A DNA stretch of 64,000 nucleotides from Bugula neritina (GCA_964035545.1 OZ037766.1:31278273-31342272); one strand, 5' to 3'; counted from the first letter of the stretch, positions 1 through 12,975 are shown. Notes: generated from the sequence alone by a model not told the origin. Program-made: numbers and translations.

Positions 1-1595
1 GCAGGATCTTAGCATCGTTGTATGGTGGTTCTGTGTTTGGAGAGATCAGCGTTCTTGAGATACCAGGTTCTACATCTGGGAACCGGAGAATAGCCAATGT
101 GGTCAGTGTTGGCTACTCCGAGTGTCTTTCACTTTGTAAACAAGACTTGCTGGCTTTACTTCAAGACTACCCTGAAGTAAGTACACCATATGTAGAGTAA
201 GTACACCATATGTAGAGTTAGTCAACTATATGTAGAGTAAGTCAACTATATGTAGAGTAAGTCAAAAATATGTAGAGTAAGTACACCATATGTAGAGTTA
301 GTCAACTATATGTAGAGTAAGTCAACTATATGTAGAGTAAGTCAACTATATGTAGAGTAAGTACACTATATGTAGAGTAAGTCAACTATATGTAGAGTGA
401 GTACACCATATGTAGAGTAAGTACACTATATGTAGAGTAAGTCAACTATATGTAGAGTGAGTACACCATATGTAGAGTAAGTACACTATATGTAAACTAT
501 GTAAGTCAACCAAACGCTGTAAACCGAGTGAGTTACCCATATGTAGAATAAGTCAACAAGATACGAAGTGGGTATAAACACTAAGTCAACTATAGGTAAA
601 GTAGGTAACAGTAGGTAATCATATGTAGAGTAAATAGCAGCAAGTTGACCATATGAAGGGTACGTAACAAATTAACTTACTCCAGGACTACCCTACAGTG
701 AGTAAAATTATCAACTTTTTAACTGCTAAAAACGTTAGACCAATAAGTAAAACTCTCAACAATAAGAGTTATTATTAGCTACTTTAGTCAAACAGCAAAT
801 GACCTTTGTAACCTTTGATGTCACATTAGCTACTAAAACATTGAAAACCTAATTGAGCAACTTCCCAGCTAACTTTTAAGTGTGAAAAAGTTCTGTGCGA
901 TATATAGATAAACAGAGTGCTTTCAGGCCAAGTCTCAGATGGTAAAAGAGGGCAAGAAGCTACTGTTGAGAACTCACTCTCATTCTCTAAGACCAAGTTT
1001 AAAATCAGAATATTTAAATGAGGATTCAATAGTTCCAGAAGTAGAAGATTTTGCAGAAACCGATGCTTCTGACTTCAAAGGAAAAAAGAAAGAATGTTCA
1101 GAAATAGAAGCAGTAGAAAGAAGTTGCAATTGTGATTATAGTCCAACCGATGGGCATTCAAATCTATCTCTTTTTGATAGGCAATTGGCCGAAAATCCTT
1201 TGAAGATACAGATTGATAATCTTCTAATTGTGGCTAACGTAAGTATCGTGTGTAAAGGCTTAGTAATACACACACGCACCCGCACAACACACACAACACA
1301 AACACAACACACACACAAGGGCACAAACACCTTTTAATAAAAAACAGAATTGCTGTTGGCAATGTTGCACACAAACGATAAAAAATCCAACTTTCTCTAA
1401 CCTTCTTTTCCTATAAGTTGTTCTGCTTTTATCAGTAAAAATAACCCTGTACAATAGTAGAGTACATACTAATAGTCAGTTATTTATTTGTCTCATGTTT
1501 AGAAAGTATCCAGTCAAATAGACAAGATAACTCAAACATTGGAGAAGGAGACTGGAACTCTGTTGAGAAGATGTCAGAGAATGGAGGCCTCCTGA
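1..1595 (+). CDS. Cyclic-nucleotide-gated cation channel, C-terminal exons (partial)
   Basis: CNG channels are tetrameric plasma-membrane cation channels opened by cGMP or cAMP in sensory signalling. Visible coding exons are about 3-176, 927-1238 and 1503-1595 (stop TGA). All junctions are phase 0 with GTAAGT donors. The first exon holds the distal half of the cNMP-binding domain: the phosphate-binding cassette (FGEISVLEIPGSTSGNRR, then IANV), SVGYSE, and the C-helix start ending DYPE. The second continues AKSQMVKEGKKLLLR, as in other CNG subunits, then an acidic linker. The third encodes a short heptad-like helix (IDKITQTLEKETGTLL), which could be the C-terminal leucine zipper that sets subunit stoichiometry. 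The long PGSTSGNRR loop suggests an A-type subunit, but A versus B is not settled. The pore and transmembrane part lie upstream of the window. The bases GCAG at 1-4 could be an acceptor. Confidence 0.9.
177..496 (+). repeat. 20-bp minisatellite, 16 copies, made of 5' splice-site-like units
   Basis: Unit GTAAGTACACCATATGTAGA, with variants such as GTAAGTCAACTATATGTAGA. It starts exactly at the authentic donor of the CNG exon ending at 176. Every copy begins GTAAGT, GTGAGT or GTTAGT and is preceded by GA (AA for the first), so each copy resembles a usable 5' splice site. No indels break the 20-bp register across 16 copies. Degenerate copies continue to about 640. Confidence 0.95.
677..704 (+). 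repeat. Echo of the CNG exon/intron junction
   Basis: This 28-nt stretch matches 156-183, the last 21 nt of the exon plus the donor, at 23 of 28 positions. It includes GACTACCCT and a GTGAGTA donor. It lies just past the minisatellite, so the array is bracketed by two copies of the junction. Confidence 0.7.
1262..1321 (+). repeat. Degenerate CA-rich microsatellite
   Basis: Interrupted CA/ACAACA tract inside the last CNG intron. It creates spurious open frames on both strands. Confidence 0.8.
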
Positions 1596-3859
1596 GACTT
1601 AGTACTGTACAACACTGACTATAATAGAGTATTAATTTATATTTACTTCTACAACACAGAGAGCCTACAGAGATAGCCTACAAAGGTTACATTTGCTCTG
1701 CATTATGTAGCTGTTTAGGTAATTCAACTCTTTGATGCCCTCATCACAACCAGATGGACTTCGTTCAGAAGCAAAATAAGTATCAATGAATGGGTAACTT
1801 GATGCTTAAAAATGACGATGACTTTTTAAAACTTCTCTTAATTATGTTCTTATTTATCACTGTATACAAGGTTTCAACTTTTCCATTATTGTAGTGCATT
1901 ATGGTGTTCAGTCAGTAAAAAAACTGGAAAAGTCAAGATATATGTACAACAATGATAACATGCTTTAGAGATACGCAGTTCAAACATAAATACTTTGTAA
2001 TTTTAAAACTACCCTGGGTCTTTATCAGCATATTATTTAGATTATGATCTGCCCTTCCCATATGTTGTGCAAACATGGGTGAAGCTTATATATAACATGC
2101 AGACTAAGGAATCTCATGAATTACTAAAGGCCAAAGTGCAAGCTATGCTTCCTTACTGCATGTGTCAACAGGCGGCACAAACTTAATCGCCTGATATTGC
2201 TTCCTTGTAATGAGTGCAGGTCTTTTTGGACCAAACAAGTATTGTTGAAGATTTAATATAACATTATAGTTGATTGTAAAAACTGGGAATCTCTTTGGAA
2301 AAAACAGGTCTTTTTTATGTATATAACATCGTGATTGGATTAAGCATGAGAGCGACCCATGTGAGATAACATACGAAATTGCACTCTAGCTGGTAACATT
2401 ATAGTAGTTAGGTTTACCAAGCAGAGCCTGGGTATCATAAAACTAACAGTAGTGCTTCTTGATTTCATTGCATGCTATTCTCAGATGTTGGAACACAGTT
2501 TATTCACTCCACTGGTTCAAACGTTTACACTTTAAACAAAAATATCATCAGCATGAGCACGAAATGAATTATAGAGCAAAATTGCCTCAACATATACACC
2601 TCGAACAGTATTTGTAAATGACAGCTAAGATATATGAATATCCTAATATTTTGTAACTGAAGTGTGTCAAGGTCTCTTTAAAGCAAGACACCCAGGTTCT
2701 ACAGAAGCTACAGAGTATATGTATGTGTTTGGGGCTAGCAGATGTATGCTTTACTTTCTACTATGATGTAAAACTTTTGAGCTGAGAAAACAATTGGTGA
2801 TTTTCTTGAGAGCTGGTTTATAACTTTCTTAAGTTATGTTTATATATTGGCAAGTTTTTACATTAAAACAATATTCAGCATAAAGTGGCGGATGACAATT
2901 TGATGGAAGGAATATACGTTTACCAGCTGTAAAAATATAGTAAAGCAAATGGTGAGACAAGTTTATTTATGGTCTTCTGTGTAATTTCAGAGCAACTTAA
3001 TGTATCAACAGCAACAGGTATAGAAATTAGCTTTGGTTTGCCATTCTTATTGCATTCTCATCCGTCATGGCAACACCACTAAATAACATACTTATTTTCT
3101 TTGTTCACTTTTTTAAAGGAAGTTCAATAATAATAAAGGTTTCACAAAAGTATATTTTTCTCCAGTAGGAAAAATATTTCAACCCAAATGAGCATACAAT
3201 GAGTAAAGTTGGCAGAATATCTGAATACTCTTGTAAGACTTTACTAGTGTACCCGTAGTATATGTCAGCTTTGCTGTCATGCCATACTTTTCTAAAGTTA
3301 TGCTGATAAGCTGTTGACTTTCGTTATCTATCTACCATAACAGCAACTTTCATACAATCATTCTTACTTAGAAAATTTTGAGGTAATAATTATACCTACT
3401 ATGACTATTTGGATATTCCATCTTCCACACACCATACACCTGTAAAGATGTGTGATTGATTGCTAATGAACACTACTTGCTCTTATAAATCACATGTCAC
3501 TTGGATTGCGAAGCTGGTGAGTTGCAACTATATAATATTACACTTCAATCTCTTATAAGTTATTGTTTGAGTTTTTTATTGTGTTGGATTTAAAAGTAAA
3601 TAAATAAAATTTAAAATTTAAGTTACACAGTTTTCTCTACAGGAGCAACTATATAGTTGTTAAAGCTTCTATACAAATTAAATTCTATAGTGAGTTACAT
3701 ATTTTATTTTATTTTTTATGTTATTTATTTTATTTCATAAGTTTTATTTTTAGTTGTTAATCAATAGGGTGAATACTGATTATTATAACTATTATGATAT
3801 AGGCAGAAAGTATTTGCCAGGAGACAATAACTTAAAATACAACTCACATAAAAAACTCA

Positions 3860-4016
3860 CACGAGTTTAGAGTCACTTATAGTGCTGTGAGAACTCCTGA
3901 TATAGAAAGGGTTTTTAAAACAGGCTATAAGGTACTTTTTGCGATGTGACAGAGTAACTATAATAACTGAATACTCTGTGGGTGATAGGACTCTAACCAC
4001 TACACCATATAGCTGC
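3860..4016 (-). repeat. tRNA-derived SINE remnant
   Basis: The reverse complement carries a B-box/A-box-like head with the GGTGTAGTGGTTAGAGT motif typical of a tRNA D-arm. Too decayed to assign a parent tRNA. Confidence 0.45.
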
Positions 4017-4913
4017 TTCCAAGTTAGAAACTCTAAGCCATTACCAGGATTGGTTTGTAAATGCACAGCCCTGCAGTAATTAATGACTGCCAGAACTTAA
4101 ATTTAAACAAGATGCATTTTCTAAAGTCAAAGCCTTGAATAAACAAATTTTAATATTAATATACTCAACATGCATTTGCATTTAAAAAATGACTTTACAT
4201 CATAATTGCTGAAAGCACTAACGGCTTTGAGTAAGGTCTTTCTAGCATCGCATTTAAGTACTTATATGACCAAATATTTTTCATTTTTTGAAACTTTGTC
4301 CCTTTATAGTCAAAGTCTTTTTTTCCTACCAACCTACCTTTGTTTATGATCAGTGTTAGTTTTATGTTATTCCCATAGGCAAATGTGTCTATATAAGACA
4401 TTAGAGGCGTAAAATTCTGTCAAAGCTACATGCCTATCTATAGCACAAAAAATAAAATGGTTGTTGCTCTTCTACCTTCAATCACTAAATCAGATAGTCG
4501 CTTTATTTAAGGAGCCTTTATGAAACTATTGACCTTAGGTTGCTGATATCAATCAAATCCTTTAGCCCAGGGCATATTCAAATATTTACATTGTTACTTG
4601 TAGCGAAGCTAGTAGTAGTAGTGTTACATATAGTAGTAGAAGTGTTACTAGTAGTAGTAGTGTTACTAGTAGTATAGTAGCTAGTGTGCTACTAGCTGTG
4701 ATATCATTGTGTGTTTTAATCAGTCTGGCTGAGCAGTATGTCAGCTATACATCTAATACTTCTGAGAACTGTTAGCAAACTTGCCTTCTTACTTGCGTGT
4801 CATTCTTTTTTACCATCCTTGAGCCCAGTAGCATGTTTGCTCGATTCTATCAGTTATTATATTAAGTCAGATCTTAAGTTTGTATGCACTAAGATTTCCC
4901 AGTAGCTCCCCCC

Positions 4914-4990
4914 TTTAGTGTAATATAGTTAACATGCTGACTCGCAAGTTAAAAGTCAAAAGTTCGATTTCCTGTGGATTAATGATGTTA
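4914..4990 (+). repeat. tRNA-derived SINE head
   Basis: tRNA-like: TTTAGTGTAATATAGTTAAC D-arm region and AGTTCGATTTCCTG T-arm, followed by ATGATGTTA as in the SINE body at 39.1 and 59.0 kb. Arms do not pair well, so it is a retroposon and not a working tRNA. Confidence 0.5.
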
Positions 4991-5256
4991 TATGTTATTT
5001 TGACCTTGAACTTTGCATATTAGTACGTACTACACTGTTAGGAAACTGAAGGGTTGGTGGAGCCCATGAACAGATAGAGTAGAAGAGAGCGGTTCTAGAG
5101 AGTGTAATGGTCATATTGTAAGTCGAAGAGCTTTTGCTGTGGCAGAAAATTTTAGAATCTATATATAGAGCAACTTGATGAAATAAATATACACAGCTGC
5201 AGTGTGCTTCCTTTTAACATTTACACTAAAAAAACATTTTTATTTTCTAAAGTTTA

Positions 5257-5601
5257 AGCCTAGGGCCACACGGTGCGTATTTTCGCATGAGAAAATTGAA
5301 ACCACAAGTAGCAAAGGTGTCCACTGTGCGCGTTGAGAAAACATTCGCACTTGTCGCCCTGCATTTTCAACGCAAGTGCGAATCGCCTCTGTCGTCGTCA
5401 CCTAATTGGCTGTTAGTTATTTAGCGAGCCCAATTTCTTTATTTAGTGCTACATTCCAGTAAATTGCGTTTAATTGAAAGCGAGTGCGATTTAAAAATGA
5501 AAGCTTTATTTATCACGCATCACTGACGCTACAGTGGACACCTTTGCTACTTGTGATTTTAATTTTCGCATGCGAAAATACGCACAGTGTGGCCCTAGGC
5601 T
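5257..5601 (+). mobile_element. MITE copy 1, 345 bp
   Basis: Non-autonomous DNA element with inverted ends of about 70 bp. It opens AGCCTAGGGCCACACGGTGC and closes with its near reverse complement, GGCCCTAGGCT, and TA flanks both ends. Each arm also holds a palindromic TTTTCGCATGCGAAAA-type core (mutated on the left). No transposase frame inside. Nearly identical to 62393-62737, in the same orientation. Confidence 0.9.
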
Positions 5602-6733
5602 TACAGTATATAATATTTCCTCTATTGCGCTGCAGATATGCACAAGTTGTAGCTAAATATTGTCCCATACATATATTGTTAAGTATTGCAAACACTGTGA
5701 GAGCTCATGTCACTGCTTGCCCCAGAGAGAGAGTGACACTTTAGTATACTGTGAGCCACATTAAGCTGATTTGTCATGTAAACAATTTACATGCTGTCAA
5801 TATAACAGGAAGGATTTGCTGATGATGGGGTCTCAAACCACATTTAATCCTTTAATTAGAATGTGTAGACAACTGCTCTTACTCTTTAGCCATACAAATC
5901 TGCAAAACCTCTTACTTGCAGACAACTCTCTATTATAAATTATTGTTGTCTGAGCTGGTTATCAGGAAAGAAGAGAACTCCAAAATATTGTGTTCAAATT
6001 CTGTTATTTAACATATTATATTACTATACTATATATACTACTTACTATTATATACTATACTATCTACTATATTACTATATACTATACTATAATATACTAT
6101 ACTACTATACTGTACAGTAAGAGCTTAAATTAGATTTAAAGATAAGAAGCATTTTCATCAAAAAACTTAGGTATACAATATTTGTGTATATGATGCAATA
6201 ACTTTTGTAGTACAAAACTACTATAAAATAGAGTATTACAGATACTATTGCATGTTAATACACCAGTTTTTTTTTAAGAATTGGTGTAAATTATATTTTT
6301 TTAAACAAATAAGTGAACTAGTTATATGCTAAAAGGCCATTTATTTTAGTCTTTTAAATAAATTCAACCAACTCATTTTTGCTCAAACAATAATTGTTTG
6401 CATTAGCCTAAAATCAAGATACTTGGTGATTTTAGTACAATCTTATCATCATTTTATATAACTTATAGTTTAATGTTATTATCTGGGTGATTTTATCATG
6501 ATGCCAATAAAGAATTAAATGAACTTACTCATTTGTCTATACACTGGTGAGCTCATTTATGCTTTAGCTTTAAAATAAACTAACAAATAATTGTATAGCA
6601 TTTTTAAACCAGTACTTGTATCTAACCTTTTTTAGGTCATATACTTATATATGCTGCCAAAGTAATAGAGTAGTACTATATGGGGTCTTTCTAACCTATT
6701 ACTAGACAAAAATCACACACTATACCAATAAGG
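5602..6733. other. Intergenic AT-rich DNA
   Basis: No gene seen. Contains a degenerate TACTATA repeat at about 6005-6115. Confidence 0.5.
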
Positions 6734-9700
6734 ATGTCGGAGGACATTAGACACTGTGGGAATAATGTGGTAGGTATGCTTACAATTTTGCAGCTAACTT
6801 TTAATGACTATTCATGTCATTCATTTTATAGTTAAGCGATATACCATAATAAGCTTGCAAACTGTGAATAATAACTGCGACTAAGTGGTCCCATTATTGA
6901 TATTGAGCTTTAAAGTTGTTACTTGACTTGCATTTCATAACCGTGTTTGAAGCACCAAGCAATCAGTTTTAGTTTGCCAGTGCAAGATAGTTTAACATCA
7001 AGCTTGATAATGATAGCAGACTTATATGGCTAGTTATTTGGTTGCCTGAATGACTGACTGACTTACTGAGCAACACCTGCTGACTATTTAACTGACTGAA
7101 TGACTGCAGCTGAATGGCTAACTGACTGGCTAACTGACTAATTTATTAGATGGCTGACCAACAGGCAAACTGATTGCAAACAAGTGTAAGGCCACACTAA
7201 GCGGAATTCCGAGTGTGAAACCGCATCTACTGCTAGGGTTACCCGCTACACACAACACGTTGCCAGCGAGAGCAAAGCTCATGTGACCATGCAATTACAT
7301 GCATTTACCAATAACTTTACTGCCCCTGCATGATTATTTATTTTTGAATCTCACTTGCTATTCTCAATATAATGCAAAATTTATTTGAAATATAAAATAA
7401 AAGTTAGCCACAATAAGTGGGCTCGCTAAATTACAATGCCATTATAGAAATTTTTTCACATTGTCTGTTTAGAATTTTCAAACTTAGTACAAAGAAACCC
7501 AGTTTTCTCTTTTCTAAAATCTTTATTAGCAGCCAGAATGGATATTAGCTTAGTGTTATAGTTCTGCGCTAATTTTAAATGGAACAGGTAAATAAAAATA
7601 TTACCAATACAGCTATTTTTGTGATTTATAGAACTACAGGCGTCAGCAACATGAAGGAGCTCACTACCGACAGAAAGGTGTTTCCCAGGATGTGTCTAGA
7701 GTACGTAGAATTTACGTCATTTTCATAAATCTATATTAATTTCTAAAATTTAGTAAATTAAGCTAAAAGTACTAAACACTTATTTGTTATATACTTTAAT
7801 GTTTTTTCCTAGCGCAATAAATTTTTGTTTATTTCTCTTTGGTAGCTGAGGAGCTTCAAAAGTATCAAACAAGTAAAAACATAAGGTTTTTCCAATTATT
7901 AGCTATTAGAGTGTCATTTACCTACTATGTTCATTTTTGTAAACTAAGCTTGTCATGTTTCACAAAGATGCTAGTCACTAGGCATCAAAAACAATAGTTT
8001 TGTTAAAACTCAAAAAGATTGCTGGCGCTAATATAGGTTTTTTTACACCAAAGACTTTAACGGCACTTACTTATCTGCTGGTTCTCGTTTTAAATGTTGT
8101 TTTTTTACTAGCACGTTAACTTTTTCTTATTCCAAAAATCAAAGTAAATAGTCTGATTTTAATTACTTGTTGGTAAAACTGTCTAGGGGGAATCTGGATT
8201 CTGCGATGACTCAAACACATCTCAGTCAGACTCAGTTGTGTCTTCTGCTAGTAATCACTTCAGTACCGGAAGGACAGGACATGAGGTTAGTATTAAAAAA
8301 ATAATAAAATAACACTTAAAATCAACTATGAATTAACAATTTTGCCTAATATAAATACAGCATATTTTGTTTTTTACTTAACAAGTCAAATTGTTAAAAA
8401 ACCAATAATCAATTTGTACTGTAACAGCTGGGAGAGACTTTTAATTTTGTTATTTATCGAAAAGAGCACAGCTTTTGTCCTACACGCATGCACGCACGCA
8501 CATGATTGTACTAAATAATTTTGTGACTATAACTAATGCTTCTCTACTTCACCAGTTTTAGTGATGAACAAATATTTATAAATCACAGAAACTTAATAGT
8601 ACTCATACCGTTGCACTACAACTTTCAAATTTATAGCAACTAAAACACTCTGAACATTTATACATCAATACATACTGTGAGATATTTACACAGGAGGATT
8701 CTGGTTGCCACTTACAACTTCGCTGCAGCAACTCTCTGCAATCAGTTTCAACAAATGAAGACGCAGCTGCCGAGAAGTCTGTTGCTGCCAGGGCTAGTGA
8801 TGTCAGCAACAGCAATGAGTCAGAAGATCAGATGGTGACAGCTGCTGAGATGTCTGCTGCTGCTGCTGTTAGGGCTAGCGATGAGTCAGAAGATGTCAGC
8901 AACAGCAATGATTCAGAAGATACATTGTCTACAAACAATGCTGTTGAAGAGGTCACCAGAGCTAAACCTCTATGTGACAAATTTGAGCTCATAAATTTGC
9001 CATTGCCTTTGGTAAGCTCGAAAAATCTACAGCAATTGTTTAAACTGTGATATGGCTTATTTAGACCTGATACTTAAAATTTACAATAATATAATATGAT
9101 ATTCCTATGTGCATGCATCTAAATAAAGTTGTCAAAAGCTTTTATATTCAACTTAAATTTCAGTAAAAGTTGCAAAACAAGTTACTCGGTATGAAGGAAT
9201 TGTTAGCTCAAAAATTTTGATTTTTTAAGCAAAATGTTCTGTTGCACAATTGAGTTCTATGTTAATTGTGTTTATTGATAGATTGCCTTCCAAAAAGCTG
9301 AAGTTGCTGTAAGCTATAGCAGTGTTGATGGTCAAGAAGAGAAAAACATGGAGTCTGCCTGCATGACAAATGCCACCAAGTCTCGAGATCAATCAACTTA
9401 CTTTCAGCAGATGAATGACAATGACAATGACAATGACAAAGTTTCAGAAGTAGAAAAACTTATTGGTTTGAGTTTTTTGGATGCTGATTTCAGCCTTTCT
9501 TCATCGAGCAATGAAAACAAAATGGTAAAATTTAAGTTTATTTTAACAACAAAGATTCAAATTCAAATGTGATTTTTTAAACTTTTTAGCCAAGTTTTCA
9601 GTTACTTGCTTAAATTCTGTTTTCAATATGTAAGTCTACTTTTAGGGGCAAACATTTATATTTTAGAAAATGAGTGATCTTGCCACAAAATCGATAAAGC

Positions 9701-12700
9701 CTCATTACAGTGAAGAGATTTTCTCGGATAAGAAAATCAATAACATTCAAAACCACAAGAAAAAATCTCACAAAGATGAAATCGAAGTGATTGCAGTATG
9801 TCTATAACTGCCTTCTAATGTTGTATCACAGAAATTGCATATGCTACAGTTATTATATACATGTCTCTCTATTGAGTAGTGATGAAACCTTTTATTTCAA
9901 AAATGCAATGACGGTAACCGTTGAAATTTTTGTTTCAGCAAAACTAGAAAAATTTAAAAAGTTAATTCAATAAGGATGTAATTGCATATGTAAAGATTCA
10001 ACATTTATTATATTTATTATGATAGGCTACCTGTTGCATAGAAAGTGATTGTATTTAAGAATCATATTTTGAAGAAACTACCTACACCGTTAATGTTGGA
10101 TGAAGGAGAGATTACAATTTCATGTGAAACAAAATTTGTTTTAAGTAAATTAAACTCAGTAGGCTAAGTGTTACAAAAAGTTATTGATAAGTTATCATCT
10201 TTTTATACTTATTTAAAAAGCAGTAGGTTTTTAATGTTATAAACAGATTAAAAGAAAACTGCTGCAATAGTGAAAGTTTCACTTTTACCAGATTACGAGC
10301 CGATTGTTGGAATGGAAGAAGTTGATCAAAGGACACAATGAAATGCTCACAGGAGGGTCCATTAAAATAATATATTTGCAGGTAAATCAGCTTGCGTTTT
10401 GAAAAGCAAATACCATTAAAATATATATGTAATTGTCTACAAAAAAATTATAAGCTGGTTTTATGCACTATTATTGTAAACACACCCTTATATTTTGTAG
10501 GCTCTAGAGATAATCAGTAAATTCTCGTTAGAGAAAACAAGTGCAGCAGATGCCATATCAAGATCTAATGACGTACACTCAGCAAAAAAAGTAACAAAAA
10601 AAGCTACAGCCGAGAATGGTGATAATTATAGGCACAACAAAGTTGAGTGCAAGGAGACATCTTCTTCAACTGCTCAAGGCAAGGGAACAAGACATGCTAC
10701 ATCTACTGATGATGCTTTTGATACGAAGAAAGGTAGTCTTTCTGGTGTAAAACTAAACAAGACAAGCTCTGCCCACGCAACTGCTTATGTTTATGAGAAG
10801 CAGAAGACTGCTTTATCTGACACAAAGCAAGAAACTTTTCTCTCAGCTGACAGCATTTCAACCACACAGGATGGTGAGGCAAGTCCTAGTGAAAGAATAA
10901 CTACTGATTGGGTCATAATAAGTGCCGATCTAGTTAGAAGAGATAAAACAGTTTCTTCATCAACTAACAGCTGTTCGTCTGCACCAGATTGGGAGAAAAG
11001 TTCTGTGGTAAAGACCAGTCGTGCTGATGAGATACAGGATGCTAGTGTGGTTGGACTAGAAGAGCCAGGATCCATTTCAGATGCATCTCTTCCATCTGCA
11101 CTGAGGAGAAAAACAAGCTCTGCAGTTCAATCGACTGCTAACGCACTAGAGACAAAATTAAATTCTGTTGAATTATCTGCTAATGCTGATACAAAGGAAT
11201 TAAGTTCTGGTTCAGTTAAAACTAGTGAACCACGTCTTTCAACTCAAGAAGTTTTACCCAGAGGAGAAGAAAAAATGACTTTTGATAAAGATCAAGTTTC
11301 TACAATCTTTAACAATGCTGAGACAATGGCTTTTGATAAAAGTATAAAAAGATTTGCTCACCCCCATATGATGACCTTCTTTCCTGGAAACTCTGACAAC
11401 ATTTTAAAGGTACTGTGAATAAGGAAAAAACTAATCTAATGCGTTCTCACAAAAATGAAATTTATGAGACTTGGAGTTTTAAAAAGCCAAACCTTTTTTA
11501 TACATCAGCTTATATACATGAAACTATGTATAACTAAATTTAGGATACTTTAAACTATTTAGCATAGGAATAAAAATAAAACGAAATAAGTTAAATGCTC
11601 AATTGTTTCTAACTATGTAAGCTTTATCTTGTAAATTACACTCTGAATATAAAGCATTATTTTGTAGAGCATGACATCGGAACTTAGTTACCCTGGTAAG
11701 TAGAATATTGTTTAAAATGCATTTGGTAATGTTTGCTGGCTGCAATCTCAACTTAATTAGTTTGTCTCTCTACTTGTTCCAATTTTTATTGAATTTCTTA
11801 TAAATAACTTAAATAAATACAATTGAATGTGTAAGATATCTTCTTTTAGAAAGCTGCTCGAAATTTCTATGAAATTAAGATAAAACAGCTTTTTCATATT
11901 ATCTGTAGACTTATGGGAGCTCTTCCGGTTGTATCACTCAGAGGGTTCCCAAGACCCAATTTCTGTTTACATGGTAGTAAGTACTGTACAACATGTGCTT
12001 TTCTCTACTAGATTTTGAATGTCAAAATGCAACTATGACATTATAAAAAGACTTCAACTACTATGAATTAAAGTGATTATTTCTTGGTGCGAGTTGCCTA
12101 CGTTATGTTTTTTAAACACTTTTTACAATCCACAAAATAGAATATTCATACTGTGATAGTGGCTGGTGCTACCGTGTACTTTTGGTGATAAATTCCTTTT
12201 TATAAAGTTTATTTGGTCTATCTGAAAAATTATGTTGTTTTCTTCTGGCCAGCCAGCATATACAACGATTTGGTTTCATTGTTTATATTGGCTGTAGAGA
12301 AATGGAAGAAATGCCAATCAACAAGAAGGGGTGGAGGAAGAAGGTGGAGGGGGAGGTGGAGGGGAAGGAATACCAGATGATGAACATGAGTTTCAGCCGA
12401 ACAGTGTTCAAGTCACTGATGGTGAATATGAAGGTGGAGGTGGAGGTGGAGAGGAAGATAGTGTTCAAGTTAGTGATGATGCACCACCCTTACCCGTTGA
12501 AGATGAAGACAACCTCCATATGGATGATGAAATTGCAGAAGCCCAAATAGAGCAAGCAATGGATGACTATCAACCTGCTATCAACTTTCAAATCACGCCC
12601 CTCTCTCATGACATCAGGTTCTCCGAACTTGCAGAGCTAGGTATGTTGTAACTTGCAGAGCTAAGTATGTTGTAACTTGCTACTGAGAAAAAGTGTCAAA

Positions 12701-12975
12701 ACAACTTGAATATTTAAACTAGTGAATGAATTTAGTATTTTAAAAAGCCCTGTTTAATTATAGATCTATAACATATATATGTATATTTGTGCAGTCTGGT
12801 ATACAACCATAACGTTCATATTGCAGATACCAACCATAGGATTACACTAAGAATGGCAGCTTTCAACCAGGGCTTTGCATCTGATGAAGTAGAGGTAGAA
12901 GAAGATGGAGGTGCTTCAACAGCAGACAGAGAGACAGATGCTAGGGAGAGAGAGGATTACTCCACTCCTGACTAA
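6734..12975 (+). CDS. Gene A: Ser/Thr-rich and acidic, probably disordered protein (paralogue of gene B)
   Basis: I do not recognise the family. Predicted exons: 6734-6769 (possible start, MSEDIRHCGNNV), 7632-7700, 8187-8285, 8694-9011, 9282-9524, 9667-9795, 10042-10158, 10292-10381, 10501-11409, 11668-11695, 11909-11976, 12298-12640 and 12827-12975 (stop TAA). About 865 residues. Most junctions are phase 0; the 28-nt exon ends in phase 1, and so does 12298-12640. Every exon from 7632 on has a collinear counterpart in gene B with the same phase, which is the main support. No signal peptide or membrane span is seen. The protein has a SED-rich repeat (ARASDESEDVSNSN), a 303-codon Ser/Thr/Lys-rich exon, Gly/Glu tracts and a conserved acidic block (SDDAPPLPVEDED, IEQAMDDYQP). 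The first exon is the least certain. A polyadenylation-like AATAAA lies near 13124. Confidence 0.75.
7045..7175 (+). repeat. Degenerate ACTG tetranucleotide repeat
   Basis: Runs of ACTGACTG, TGACTGAATG and CTAACTGACTGG within the first candidate intron of gene A. Confidence 0.7.
7190..7440. mobile_element. Decayed relative of the 345-bp MITE
   Basis: GGCCACAC opens the block, as in the MITE end. The interior has the GGGCTCGCTAAA motif that is the reverse complement of the MITE interior. Lengths and ends are degraded. Confidence 0.4.
9414..9439 (+). repeat. In-frame ATGACA repeat in gene A
   Basis: Four ATGACA units give an Asn-Asp run inside exon 9282-9524. It is absent from gene B at the same place. 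Confidence 0.8.
12628..12675 (+). repeat. Tandemly duplicated 5' splice junction in gene A
   Basis: A 24-bp unit containing the exon end GCAGAGCTAG and the donor GTATGT is repeated once, so a second GTATGT donor lies 24 nt into the intron. Use of the second donor would read into an in-frame TAA (after ELGML). Gene B has the same arrangement from about 22220. Confidence 0.85.

Larger units (their letters stand above)
1596..5256. other. Intergenic DNA with SINE fragments and microsatellite
   Basis: AT-rich sequence between the CNG gene and the first MITE. I see no exon with convincing splice sites. It holds tRNA-like SINE remnants near 3860-4016 (minus) and 4914-4990 (plus), and a short AGT/TAG repeat near 4610-4685. 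Confidence 0.5.

Noticed and set aside
5484-5744. 86-residue open frame
   Set aside because: Mostly the right half of MITE copy 1 and its flank.
6005-6115. TACTATA-rich tract as a possible origin or AT-hook target
   Set aside because: Simple degenerate repeat with no supporting motif.
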